A program made the translations under genes and the position numbers. A stretch of DNA of 39,599 nt from the IMG/VR virus record IMGVR_UViG_3300047667_000742, positions 1-39,599 of that record; one strand, 5' to 3'. Positions within the stretch are counted from its first letter, which is position 1, and every line of letters begins with the position of its first letter. The notes beneath the pieces are model-generated. The model made no database searches, was not told the origin of the DNA, and saw only the letters and a list, made by a program, of their open reading frames with translations. The stretch is from a virus. Below are positions 28,244 through 36,183 of this stretch, one piece after another.

Positions 28244-30669
28244 TAGAACGGAACCTCCATATCTTCTAAATCAAGTTCAACAGGAGAAGGCCAATCACGA
28301 ACACCATAGACTTTGTCCCATGATATTCGGCATTGTTCTAAACTCCCGAGATCGTAATGGTATAGTCTTTTCTTAGTTCTTTGGGTTCCACCTGTCCCTT
28401 GATCGTACTCCTCTACAGTAACCCGCTTTTGCATTTTGTTTATGTGAGGAATAACACTTTTCAGGAAACGACCCAAGAGAGTGGCGTTGCCTCTTCTCGC
28501 AAATTTCCATTTGTCAGCGTAATTAGTGTAGTCTTTTTCAAGCAGCTCTGTCTGAACATCACGCATCCAGCTATCGTGACCTTCTAACACGTAACCGTCC
28601 CAGAGTTTGTGATACCACCATTCTTCTTCAACACCCATGGACATCAGCTTCTGTTCATTAAGAGCCTCAGTTTGAGGTACGTTACGAACTTCAAAGTCAG
28701 TCATGTCTACATTTTGCAGATGGTAGAGTAAAGCTTCATATCCGCCATTGTCCATTTGGTGGGTTAATGATTTAAAGAATCCTGAGTCTTGTTTACGACC
28801 GTCACCCATGTCTAGTACGAAGTAACGGCGCTCGTCCCCTGTGGCCCTGATAACGTGAGGGTCATTCGAAGCCATGATGAGGTGAACGTAATTAGGATAG
28901 GGTTCAGTGTCTATGCCTTTGGCTTCAATTGGAATACTATCTTCTGTGATGAGCATTTTGAGAACAGATTCATGTCGCTTATCACCTGCGAAAAAGGCTT
29001 CGTCTGCGAACAAGCTAATGACGTCTCGAAGGTGAGCGTTGAAATTGCCAACGAGGTGGGACGGATTTGCGACATGCAGATGGTGTCTACCGAATAATCG
29101 ACCAAAGGTTCTTGCGAAATAGCCTTTACCTGTACCTTTTCCTCCCCTGAGAACAATCGCAACTTCTCCTGGGCTTGCAGGTGTTTGAACAACTCTTGCC
29201 ATCCATTTAATGAGGTAATCATAATATCCTTCGTTTCCACTGCATACGTTTTGTTTCAGATGCTCCAAATATATAGAACAGTCGCCGGGAATCGGCTCTA
29301 CATTAAATCCTCTCCACAAATTGTAAACTCCAGGCTGATCACCCTGAGGCATGAATTTCATGGTGTCATACTGGCGACGCATCCGGTGATTTATCCAATA
29401 CTTACCCAAGGGAATATGAACAGGATCACCCTTGTCAGTAGAACCGATTTGAATTTGAATGTTACCATATCTGTTACGGACATCTTCGAAGCTGGACATT
29501 GTGATACGGCTGCGGTGTAGAACATCATCCTCGATCTCCTCGATGACGCGACACTTGCCTCCAATGTTGCCGATAATTGCGTGTCGGTCGTTCATCATGG
29601 TTAGATGAGGATCTTCACTGTACTCTTTAGCCCGCTTGATCTGGCGAATTGCATACTTCTCAGCGCCACCTTTGAGCTCAACAATGCTGCTCGCAATCCC
29701 CCACTCGGGGTCGGTCAAAATTGCAAATATGACACCGTCGGGGACATTACATCTGGCCAGCGAACATACACAATCAAACAGCCAAGCAGACCGAGAATTA
29801 TCACCTTCTTTTGGCTGGTCTGGGTGCTGCCCTTGGGCGATAATAACTTTAACCCTATCAGGAACGTCCCATACGTCCAACTCGCTGAGGTCGGCAATTT
29901 TCTCAACATTTCCAGGAATATCAACTTTGATACCGTACTCGCCACCATCATGGCGTCCAGGACCTGATGTCTGGACTGCCTGTGCTTTCTTAAAATCTTC
30001 TATTGAATAGGAGTTTTTCTTGTCAAATTCTAGCAACTTTGCAAGTTGCTCGGTGCGGCCTTTTTTGCGTTTCTTTGCATCAGGAACGTTGACTGTCCCA
30101 GGAAGACGCATGATCCGGTCTACGTTGTGGCAGTGGTCGCCACCGAACACCTGTTCTAGACGTTTGTTGTAGAGTTCAAATTCACTCCATGCTGTTTCAG
30201 TTCCATCTATTCGGAAAGGCTTATCTAATTTCCAGAAAGCTTGATATCCGCCACCAGAGAATATGATCACTGTCGGTTTTTCTATACCTTTTGGTAAACG
30301 ATCAGTCAATACACTGAGGATACGCTCTCGTTCCATTTTAATGAAACCGTCCATATCTTTTTCGTCAGCTGAGGCTTCTGCTGGGTCTATGTCGACATGC
30401 AGCCAGTGAGCTTCAAACATATCTTCTTTGTTAGGTTTTTTGACCCCACTTGACTTCAGAAAAGCGATGTTTGGCTGGTTGACTGTGAAATATATATTGC
30501 GATCACCATTGTATTTTTCAAGCCAAAACATGCACTCTTCAATTGACTTTGGCCCAAAAGGTTTTGTGTCAATAGCTTTGCGGTCTGTTTGAATTGAGGT
30601 GAGAAGCCAAGGTCCTTTTGGGTAGAACTTCTGTAGGAAATCTATAGCACGTTGCGACTCACCCTTCAT
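28243..30669 (-). CDS. Primase-helicase (AEP primase fused to DUF5906/SF3-like helicase)
   Basis: 808 residues. The N-terminal third is an archaeo-eukaryotic primase: LHVDIDPAEA near residue 93 supplies the catalytic D-x-D, PTVIIFSGGGYQAFW follows, and RIMRLPGTVNVP is the conserved third motif. The C-terminal half is an ATPase of the phage DUF5906/D5 type: Walker A GGKGTGKGYFAR near 507, SLFADEAF as Walker B, an ASND sensor and an arginine-rich DERRYFVLD. It would prime and unwind at the fork with the PolA-type polymerase. Start ATG 30669 overlaps the HTH gene by 11 bases. Confidence 0.88.
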   Translation of the reverse strand: MKGESQRAIDFLQKFYPKGPWLLTSIQTDRKAIDTKPFGPKSIEECMFWLEKYNGDRNIYFTVNQPNIAFLKSSGVKKPNKEDMFEAHWLHVDIDPAEASADEKDMDGFIKMERERILSVLTDRLPKGIEKPTVIIFSGGGYQAFWKLDKPFRIDGTETAWSEFELYNKRLEQVFGGDHCHNVDRIMRLPGTVNVPDAKKRKKGRTEQLAKLLEFDKKNSYSIEDFKKAQAVQTSGPGRHDGGEYGIKVDIPGNVEKIADLSELDVWDVPDRVKVIIAQGQHPDQPKEGDNSRSAWLFDCVCSLARCNVPDGVIFAILTDPEWGIASSIVELKGGAEKYAIRQIKRAKEYSEDPHLTMMNDRHAIIGNIGGKCRVIEEIEDDVLHRSRITMSSFEDVRNRYGNIQIQIGSTDKGDPVHIPLGKYWINHRMRRQYDTMKFMPQGDQPGVYNLWRGFNVEPIPGDCSIYLEHLKQNVCSGNEGYYDYLIKWMARVVQTPASPGEVAIVLRGGKGTGKGYFARTFGRLFGRHHLHVANPSHLVGNFNAHLRDVISLFADEAFFAGDKRHESVLKMLITEDSIPIEAKGIDTEPYPNYVHLIMASNDPHVIRATGDERRYFVLDMGDGRKQDSGFFKSLTHQMDNGGYEALLYHLQNVDMTDFEVRNVPQTEALNEQKLMSMGVEEEWWYHKLWDGYVLEGHDSWMRDVQTELLEKDYTNYADKWKFARRGNATLLGRFLKSVIPHINKMQKRVTVEEYDQGTGGTQRTKKRLYHYDLGSLEQCRISWDKVYGVRDWPSPVELDLEDMEVPF

Positions 30670-31054
30670 TCCAGAAAGCCTCCAGATTTATGGAAGGGGC
30701 TTTGCCGTTTTCCATAAGGTTGTACCAGTATCGAGTAATCCCCATTGAATCAGCACAATACTGCTGTGTGCATCCAGAGCGACGACGCATTATGAGGCAC
30801 TCTTCAGCTTTAGTTAACGGATGAACAGAAGCTACGATAGCTAAACTATGTGCACCTTGTTTTTCCATCTCGCTATATTTGCGGCGCTTAACCCCAGAAA
30901 TAGCTGCCATTTGTTTTTGACTGAAGCCCATACGACGTCGGTAAATTAAGCTGCATTCTCCTTCAGAAAGTTCAAGAGGCTTTCTGTCTGTAGACCGTTC
31001 GGGTAATAGAGCAGGGCTTTTGATATCATTTCTGGTCTCGTCATGTTGTCCCAT
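30659..31054 (-). CDS. Double helix-turn-helix protein, candidate transcription regulator
   Basis: 131 residues with two similar Xre-like HTH units: LIYRRRMGFSQKQMAAISGV then KRRKYSEME, and LIMRRRSGCTQQYCADSMGI then TRYWYNLME. Both begin with L-I-x-R-R-R and end with Y-x-x-M-E, so they arose by duplication. The product could bind a palindrome, such as the GACAA/TTGTC operators of this genome. ATG 31054 has AAGGAAG upstream, and the first 36 codons overlap the nuclease gene out of frame. A role as primase-loading or origin-binding protein is the alternative. Confidence 0.7.
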   Translation of the reverse strand: MGQHDETRNDIKSPALLPERSTDRKPLELSEGECSLIYRRRMGFSQKQMAAISGVKRRKYSEMEKQGAHSLAIVASVHPLTKAEECLIMRRRSGCTQQYCADSMGITRYWYNLMENGKAPSINLEAFWNEG

Positions 31055-31368
31055 AGTTTTTCTTCCTTAATCTGCTTTCCTGACCAAAAGAACCAAGATT
31101 TCTGAACTTGCGCACATACTAGCGCCAGTCCTCCGCGATGTTCTCTTCGCCAAAGCCAGACTTGCTGCTCTTTGGATAAAGGGTGACCGAATTTCACTGG
31201 TTTTGTATCTGCCGTCTTGGGCCAATATCTCAACCATTTACACTCGATCACCCCACCGATAAAAAATACGTCCGGAATTCCTAGTCCTGTAGAAGGGCTC
31301 TCGATTGACACAGCGTCAAGCGTTTTAAGCCTTTTAACTAAGTTTGAACGTGAGGTAGCTTCCGACAT
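30946..31368 (-). CDS. VRR-NUC-like nuclease / Holliday-junction resolvase-like
   Basis: 140 residues from ATG 31368 (AAAGG eight bases before). The frame runs to 31410, but that stretch lies in the promoter. SIESPSTGLGIPDVFFIGGV and IECKWLRYWP form the G-x-P-D then E-x-K core of the PD-(D/E)xK fold. HPLSKEQQVWLWRREHRGGL is the conserved helix that follows. Such nucleases resolve branched DNA before packaging. The C-terminal 36 codons overlap the HTH gene. Confidence 0.75.
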   Translation of the reverse strand: MSEATSRSNLVKRLKTLDAVSIESPSTGLGIPDVFFIGGVIECKWLRYWPKTADTKPVKFGHPLSKEQQVWLWRREHRGGLALVCAQVQKSWFFWSGKQIKEEKLWDNMTRPEMISKALLYYPNGLQTESLLNFLKENAA

Positions 31369-31381
31369 ATCATGAACCTTT

Positions 31382-31422
31382 ATACTAGCTGTTGAGGCGG
31401 CAATTGACAACCTCTAGTTATC
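31382..31422 (-). promoter_or_regulatory. Promoter module for the nuclease/HTH/primase operon
   Basis: GACAACCTCTAGTTATC at 31406-31422; on the minus strand TTGTCA, 17 bases, TAGTAT. The TAA stop of dCMP deaminase is inside the palindrome. Transcription should start only about 5-10 bases before the nuclease ATG ribosome site. Confidence 0.65.
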
Positions 31423-31876
31423 GGGGAATTGTTACCAGTTCTACACCGGATTCACTGAACATAGACTTAGATATTTCAATCTGTTCTGCCCATCTTTCAG
31501 CGTAATCACTGCTTAGATCTTGAGACACAACTCGCTTGATACCATGCTGAATAATCAACCCGCAACAGGAACAACAGGGGAATTCAGTGGTGTAGAGAGT
31601 GGCATCCTCGAACCCAAGAAGAGGTCGGTTTCGATGCATCATTCTCGCTGCTGCGATCAAAGCGTCTGCTTCTGCATGGATCACCCTTGGGTATTTTTGG
31701 GCACGATCGTTCAGTCGTTCATCGCTTTCTATTACTCCACTAGGAAATTGGTTCCAACCTATAGAGAACACAGCACCTTCAAGAACAACCACTGACCCTA
31801 CTTTAGTAGAAGGATCAGGACTTAATTTACTTGCATAGACAGCGTGATTCATAAACATTTTATCATCGATACTCAT
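31418..31876 (-). CDS. dCMP deaminase
   Basis: 152 residues. Zinc-dependent deaminase core: HAEA with catalytic H67 and E69, and PCCSC supplying C101 and C104, preceded by STKVGSVVVLEG and SIGWNQFPSGV. It converts dCMP to dUMP, the substrate of the ThyA-family enzyme at 36183. Start ATGA overlap with the exonuclease. Length normal for phage enzymes. High dUMP supply fits either dTMP synthesis or hydroxymethyl-dUMP synthesis. Confidence 0.92.
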   Translation of the reverse strand: MSIDDKMFMNHAVYASKLSPDPSTKVGSVVVLEGAVFSIGWNQFPSGVIESDERLNDRAQKYPRVIHAEADALIAAARMMHRNRPLLGFEDATLYTTEFPCCSCCGLIIQHGIKRVVSQDLSSDYAERWAEQIEISKSMFSESGVELVTIPR

Positions 31877-32412
31877 CGTTCAGTTACTCCATCTCTCATC
31901 ATGTAGGATTTGTAAACACACCGGACCTGATGTTTGCAGTCATCCAGAGCATAGTGGTAAATTCCTTTGCGGGGAATAGTCTTGGTGTTGAGACCAGCCA
32001 TGTCGTAGACAGTTCGCGTGTCGCGGGTATTATAGAACTGCCAAGGTGGTTTGACACCGACAAACTTACAAGACGCTTCCCACAAAACGCTATCAAAATT
32101 AGATCCTTGAGACCAAACAAACTTGAAGCGGTTTTCTTTCCAGAAATTGTTGAAACCATTGACAACAGTTTTCAGGTCCATTTGATTTGGTTCAAGAATT
32201 TCTTTAGCGGAGTCACCTTGAGAAGCCCACCATTTGATAGTAGCGGGATCTTTGAAAGCACCACAAGCAATCTGATCTTCTTCAGTAATGTTCTTGTAGA
32301 ACTCTGCGCCCAAACGAGGAGTTCTAGGATCAAAAGCGACAGCACCAATTGAACGGATGACGCACCCTGCTGAGGTGCCGTAGGTTTCGAGGTCTATCAT
32401 TACATGTTTCAA
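31873..32412 (-). CDS. DEDD-family 3'-5' exonuclease (Rv2179c-like)
   Basis: About 179 residues. MIDLETYGTSAGCVIRSIGA gives the first D-x-E, a Trp-rich KWWASQGDSA and SQGSNFDSVLWEASC the second Asp, and YHYALDDCKHQVRCV the third motif with D and H. This is the Rv2179c-like/DUF5051 branch. I take TTG 32412 as start because AAGGA lies seven bases before it and the previous stop is adjacent; ATG 32445 would overlap 32 bases. It may trim RNA or DNA ends during replication. Confidence 0.8.
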   Translation of the reverse strand: MKHVMIDLETYGTSAGCVIRSIGAVAFDPRTPRLGAEFYKNITEEDQIACGAFKDPATIKWWASQGDSAKEILEPNQMDLKTVVNGFNNFWKENRFKFVWSQGSNFDSVLWEASCKFVGVKPPWQFYNTRDTRTVYDMAGLNTKTIPRKGIYHYALDDCKHQVRCVYKSYMMRDGVTER

Positions 32413-32413
32413 G

Positions 32414-32713
32414 TTATGTTCCTTCGATATGTTGGTGGGAACCATCGGAGGCGATACCCCATTCCCGTTTGCGATTTATCACGAGTTTAGCTTCAACCTC
32501 TTTCATTAGGTCAAAGCCGTTCTTTTCGCAAATTTGAATTAGGAAAAAAGCCACGTCAGCACATTCTTCCCCAATAGATTTCTTTCCCATTCCATTAGAA
32601 ATAGTTGAAACAAGTTCAGCCATCTCTTTGTTACCGCGGATTGCGATTTTCAATTCAGGATTTACTCCGAATTGTTCTTCAGCCCAACCAAGGACCTGTT
32701 TCTGTAATGTCAT
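32414..32713 (-). CDS. MazG-like nucleotide pyrophosphohydrolase
   Basis: 99 residues from ATG 32713 (AAAGGGAAAGTT upstream). EMAELVSTISNGMGKKSIGE then ECADVAFFLIQICEKNGFDL and KLVINRKREWG match all-alpha NTP pyrophosphohydrolases: E-x-x-E-L, then E-E-C-A-D-V and K-x-x-x-N-x-x-R. They hydrolyse (d)NTPs to monophosphates. In phages they adjust nucleotide pools or reduce (p)ppGpp. It sits in the replication operon next to the polymerase. Confidence 0.85.
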   Translation of the reverse strand: MTLQKQVLGWAEEQFGVNPELKIAIRGNKEMAELVSTISNGMGKKSIGEECADVAFFLIQICEKNGFDLMKEVEAKLVINRKREWGIASDGSHQHIEGT

Positions 32714-32776
32714 AACTTTCCCTTTTTGATTCACTAATCCAGATCTAACATGACGCGAGCGCCGCAAAATTTTGGA

Positions 32777-32974
32777 TTATTGGTATTTATGTTTTAGATC
32801 GTGATATTTCTCGAGACCTTGGGAAATTCTCACGTGTTCATCGTATATTTTCTTAGCGGGAACAAATACATTTTCATATTCTTCCTGATCTTTAGCTGAT
32901 CTACAAAAAAGCCAAGCTCTTTTCTCCAGCTCTCTTTTTTCATGTTCTTCTCGCTGTTCATCATAATGTCCCAT
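32777..32974 (-). CDS. Small charged hypothetical protein
   Basis: 65 residues, highly charged and helical: HYDEQREEHEKRELEKRAWL, then FVPAKKIYDEHVRISQGLEK. Its ATG overlaps the polymerase stop (TAATG). A possible polymerase accessory, based only on position. Confidence 0.6.
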   Translation of the reverse strand: MGHYDEQREEHEKRELEKRAWLFCRSAKDQEEYENVFVPAKKIYDEHVRISQGLEKYHDLKHKYQ

Positions 32975-35049
32975 TATTTAATGCTTCCCCAGTTTGGTCC
33001 AGTTTCTGTGTCTACTTTGAATGGTACGAGAGGTCTGCACCGTTTCAACACACAATCCCTCATTATGTCACCGACAACTACAGCTTCTGCAACTGATCCG
33101 TAGCTACCGTCGGTCTCATCGTGAACCTGTAGTTGTAGATAGGCGTCAGTCTTGTCAATCTCTACCAAGGCAAGTTTAGTTTGATCTGCAGAGGAACCTT
33201 GAATAACTCTGTTCAAGGCTTTGTGAGTGTAGTCGTAGGAACCATCGTCTCGTTGTTCAAAATGAAGGTGCCTGTTAAATATCGTCTTGACGAAGCCCTT
33301 GGCTTCAGCCCTCGCTGACGCAGCTTTAGCCAATGCTCCAACAAAAGGGGCTTCCCTATCGAACTTATCCAATATCTCTTGTCCCTCTTCACCTGCCATC
33401 TCCTTATAATAACCCGTTCCCATATCCATGCGAGCTGACATCGCATCTTCTTTGCTATCGTGGTATTCAATGCGGCGTTTTTTACCCCATCCTGAGATAT
33501 GCGCCCAACGAGTAGGTTTGCCGATGTCCATGCAGAGTTTAGCTCCTCCTTCTCCGTAGCATAACCCAAGGTAAATAGCCTTAGAGAACCCTCGCTCTAG
33601 TTTGAATTGCTTTGGGCTTTGTGACATCCATTTATCGACAATGCTATCACCGTTAACGATACGAGTCATCATCTCGTGGTTGTCTGTGCTTGGGTCTTCA
33701 CGATAACGCTTTGCTGCATCTCTTGCTTTTGGGAAATCCATAAGCGCCGCAAAATGTGTCGTCCATCTGGGTTCTTGCTGGGAATAGTCATTACAACCCC
33801 AAATCGCTCCTTCTTCTGGTATGAAAATCTTCCTCCATTCTCCAGCGATTACAGGGTCTCGATCAGGGCTTGGTTGCTGTTGCAAGTTAGGATCGATCGC
33901 TGACAATCTACCATACCGAACTCCTTTTTGCTCACCGTTTTCTGTTTCGGCTGCAATCTGCTTAAACGAACAGTGGATTTTACCTTTCACAGCATACCTA
34001 CGAATGGATGCAGCGAAAGTTGTCCTGATCTTATTTACTTTGCGGGCATGAAGGATAGCGTTAGGGACAGGGTGGTCTGAACCTCCGAGCAGAGCTTTAT
34101 CAATCTGTGGTGCTCCGGTCGTAGTTTTATTGAGACGCATACCAATATCTTCAAGAGCAGGAGCGATGAGGTTTGGTTTCCAGATGTTGTCCAACCCAAT
34201 AGAAATACCTGTCTCTCTTTTGACAAGGTCTAACGCTTTCTTCTCTTCATCTAAGGCCCATTTCTCAATGGACTCTAGTTTTTCAAAATCAATCCGTACA
34301 CCACGACGTCGCATTCTTACGAGTACGGGGAGAACGTCTGTCTCAAGGTCCCATATCTCACGCAATCCCGCCGCCTCAATCTTCTTTTCTTGCATTCGTA
34401 GGATCTCAAGTGGTGAGGTAACATCTTGCTCACCATACGCTCCGACGAAACGGGCGGGTAAGCGCCATAGCCCTTTCTTTGCGTCAAGTCCGTGGGCTTT
34501 CGCAGCTTCAATAAGCAGAGTCTCATCTTTAGCATCGATGCCGTGACGTTTGCCAATGTTAGCGAGAGAATATGACCACTCAAGTTCATTGATGAGAGGA
34601 TCTGCGATTTGCACGTCTCTGAATTTAGCATCTCGATGCCATTCAAATCCGTCGTTGTATCCGTAGTCCACGTCGTATGCCAGATTTGCTCCAACGAATT
34701 CCCCTCGGTAATTTTTGATGTTATCTCTAAGGTATCGAAGGACTTCTGTTTCGTCCAGGTTATCACCGCCTTCATGTCGGAAAGGGAGATAATGTTTAGG
34801 TCCTCCATCAATAGCAAAGGCCCAGCCCACAGTATAACCGTCTCGCATCTGTCCGGTTCCCAGTCCAGCACTGATTGATGGGTCTCTTGTTTCAGCATCA
34901 ATAGCTATCCTTTTTGCACCAGCCCAAGAAGGAAGGTCAGAAATGGAAGGAGGTCTCCAGTCTGCCTTGGGCATAAACATTGACATCTGCAGCGGGGACT
35001 CTCCGCTATTCCTAGCTTTGGCTTCTTGTTGTTTAGTCTGTTTTGCCAT
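32974..35049 (-). CDS. Family A DNA polymerase with proofreading domain
   Basis: 691 residues. The 3'-5' exonuclease has AIDAETRDP (D51, E53), FVGANLAYDVDYG (about 118-130) and YGEQDVTSP. The polymerase has motif A NDYSQQEPRWTTHF (about 416), motif B RGFSKAIYLGLCYGEG (about 490), and motif C QVHDETD (about 643). No 5'-3' exonuclease domain is present, as in T7. The residue equivalent to E. coli Phe762 is Leu (K-A-I-Y-L), a replacement described in viral polymerases. It replicates the phage genome with the primase-helicase. Confidence 0.95.
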   Translation of the reverse strand: MAKQTKQQEAKARNSGESPLQMSMFMPKADWRPPSISDLPSWAGAKRIAIDAETRDPSISAGLGTGQMRDGYTVGWAFAIDGGPKHYLPFRHEGGDNLDETEVLRYLRDNIKNYRGEFVGANLAYDVDYGYNDGFEWHRDAKFRDVQIADPLINELEWSYSLANIGKRHGIDAKDETLLIEAAKAHGLDAKKGLWRLPARFVGAYGEQDVTSPLEILRMQEKKIEAAGLREIWDLETDVLPVLVRMRRRGVRIDFEKLESIEKWALDEEKKALDLVKRETGISIGLDNIWKPNLIAPALEDIGMRLNKTTTGAPQIDKALLGGSDHPVPNAILHARKVNKIRTTFAASIRRYAVKGKIHCSFKQIAAETENGEQKGVRYGRLSAIDPNLQQQPSPDRDPVIAGEWRKIFIPEEGAIWGCNDYSQQEPRWTTHFAALMDFPKARDAAKRYREDPSTDNHEMMTRIVNGDSIVDKWMSQSPKQFKLERGFSKAIYLGLCYGEGGAKLCMDIGKPTRWAHISGWGKKRRIEYHDSKEDAMSARMDMGTGYYKEMAGEEGQEILDKFDREAPFVGALAKAASARAEAKGFVKTIFNRHLHFEQRDDGSYDYTHKALNRVIQGSSADQTKLALVEIDKTDAYLQLQVHDETDGSYGSVAEAVVVGDIMRDCVLKRCRPLVPFKVDTETGPNWGSIK

Positions 35050-35630
35050 TAAAGATCACCTGGACAATAACCAAATAGGAACGGATGGTTAATACCGACG
35101 TCTGAGGACGTGCCAGATGCGGTGGGTTGGGTAGTGGTGCCACCAGCACGTCCGCTACCCCCTGTTTTTTGCCGCTGGGTGGCTGTTAGCGGTGCAAGGG
35201 GGCCAAGGGTGCTACCAGCATCTAACCTGCTCTGTACGGCGTCCATATGTGCACTGATTAAGCCAATCAAAACACTGAGGTCAGTATCTGTTCTCCATTG
35301 AGCAATACTTAGGCAGAGTTCGGCTTCTACATCTGGTACTTTTGCACTGTTCACGAAATCACAATACATTTCTTCAGCTTTGTCACAAGAGTTTTTGTAA
35401 GAATCAACATGAAGACATGTGTTAAGCCATCGACCATTCACATATCCTTCCTTAGCTTTGATCAAATAAGACCGAGCCTTATCTAAGTCTTCAAGGCCAT
35501 TTTTCTTGTACCAGCGAAAAGCATACTTAGAAGCCGCTGCCTCGAAATAACCGAGGTTGACGTCCATCGCCCAATCCCAGTGCTGATAAGCTGCGGCGTA
35601 GTGATTTCCACCTACTTGTGTAGAGTCCAT
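35049..35630 (-). CDS. DUF3310 protein with GC-rich low-complexity tail
   Basis: 193 residues. Residues 5-70 (GGNHYAAAYQHWDWAMDVNL, then YFEAAASKYAFRWYKKNG and LEDLDKARSYLIKA) match DUF3310, often labelled nucleotide-kinase-like without proof. From about residue 135 the sequence turns Gly/Thr/Pro-rich (TLGPLAPLTATQRQKTGGSG), encoded by DNA of high GC that shares words with other GC patches here. That tail looks inserted. It lies between HD hydrolase and polymerase. Confidence 0.8.
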   Translation of the reverse strand: MDSTQVGGNHYAAAYQHWDWAMDVNLGYFEAAASKYAFRWYKKNGLEDLDKARSYLIKAKEGYVNGRWLNTCLHVDSYKNSCDKAEEMYCDFVNSAKVPDVEAELCLSIAQWRTDTDLSVLIGLISAHMDAVQSRLDAGSTLGPLAPLTATQRQKTGGSGRAGGTTTQPTASGTSSDVGINHPFLFGYCPGDL

Positions 35631-35631
35631 C

Positions 35632-36183
35632 TTAAGCTCCTTCCATATCTGGCATTGAAAACCAGTTATCTTCTTTGATCAAGTAAAATGCGTTCACAAC
35701 TTCAACAGCATACAAGTGAGAGCTCTTCAGTATTGACTCTTCAACTCGTTTCAGCTTAGGAGAAATTGCCATGTTACCAGACATAACCTCATCTTTGAGA
35801 TAGCAGTAGTATTCCAGCGTATCTAAGCCTTTGAACCACTTGTAATCTTCATCACTTAGAGAAACTTCTTCATGAGAACCAAACATCTCTACATTGATTT
35901 GGAGTTCAGTGTCTTCTTGAGCGGCGTTGTGCTGGATACCTCTTTTCTTCGCTGGGCTTGGCATGTCGCCTGTGATGCGCTCTGCAAGGTCGTGCTTGAT
36001 GCAAGCTAGAATAAGATCACGGGAAGCTTTCGGGTGAAGGATCAACAACATAGTAACCATGTTGAAGCTGTGAAGCCCAACAGAGTCACAGATATTACCA
36101 GAGCTTGAATGTGATCTCACGACGTTAGCTGCTTCCCGAGCAAACTTAATTCGCTTGACGTTGTCTGAGAAATAGTAATCCAT
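35632..36183 (-). CDS. HD-domain phosphohydrolase (YfbR-like)
   Basis: 183 residues from ATG 36183, which overlaps the ThyA stop as TAATG with GGAGG upstream. VGLHSFNMVTMLLILHP gives the first His, LACIKHDLAERITGDMPSP the H-D pair, and LDTLEYYCYLK the last Asp, the HD fold of 5'-deoxynucleotidases such as YfbR. It could dephosphorylate unwanted dNMPs. Its tight coupling to ThyA suggests removal of competing nucleotides such as dTMP if hmdUMP is used. Confidence 0.85.
   Translation of the reverse strand: MDYYFSDNVKRIKFAREAANVVRSHSSSGNICDSVGLHSFNMVTMLLILHPKASRDLILACIKHDLAERITGDMPSPAKKRGIQHNAAQEDTELQINVEMFGSHEEVSLSDEDYKWFKGLDTLEYYCYLKDEVMSGNMAISPKLKRVEESILKSSHLYAVEVVNAFYLIKEDNWFSMPDMEGA

Noticed and set aside
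34317-34901. 194-codon minus-strand frame
   Set aside because: A shifted-frame shadow of the DNA polymerase exonuclease and thumb region.
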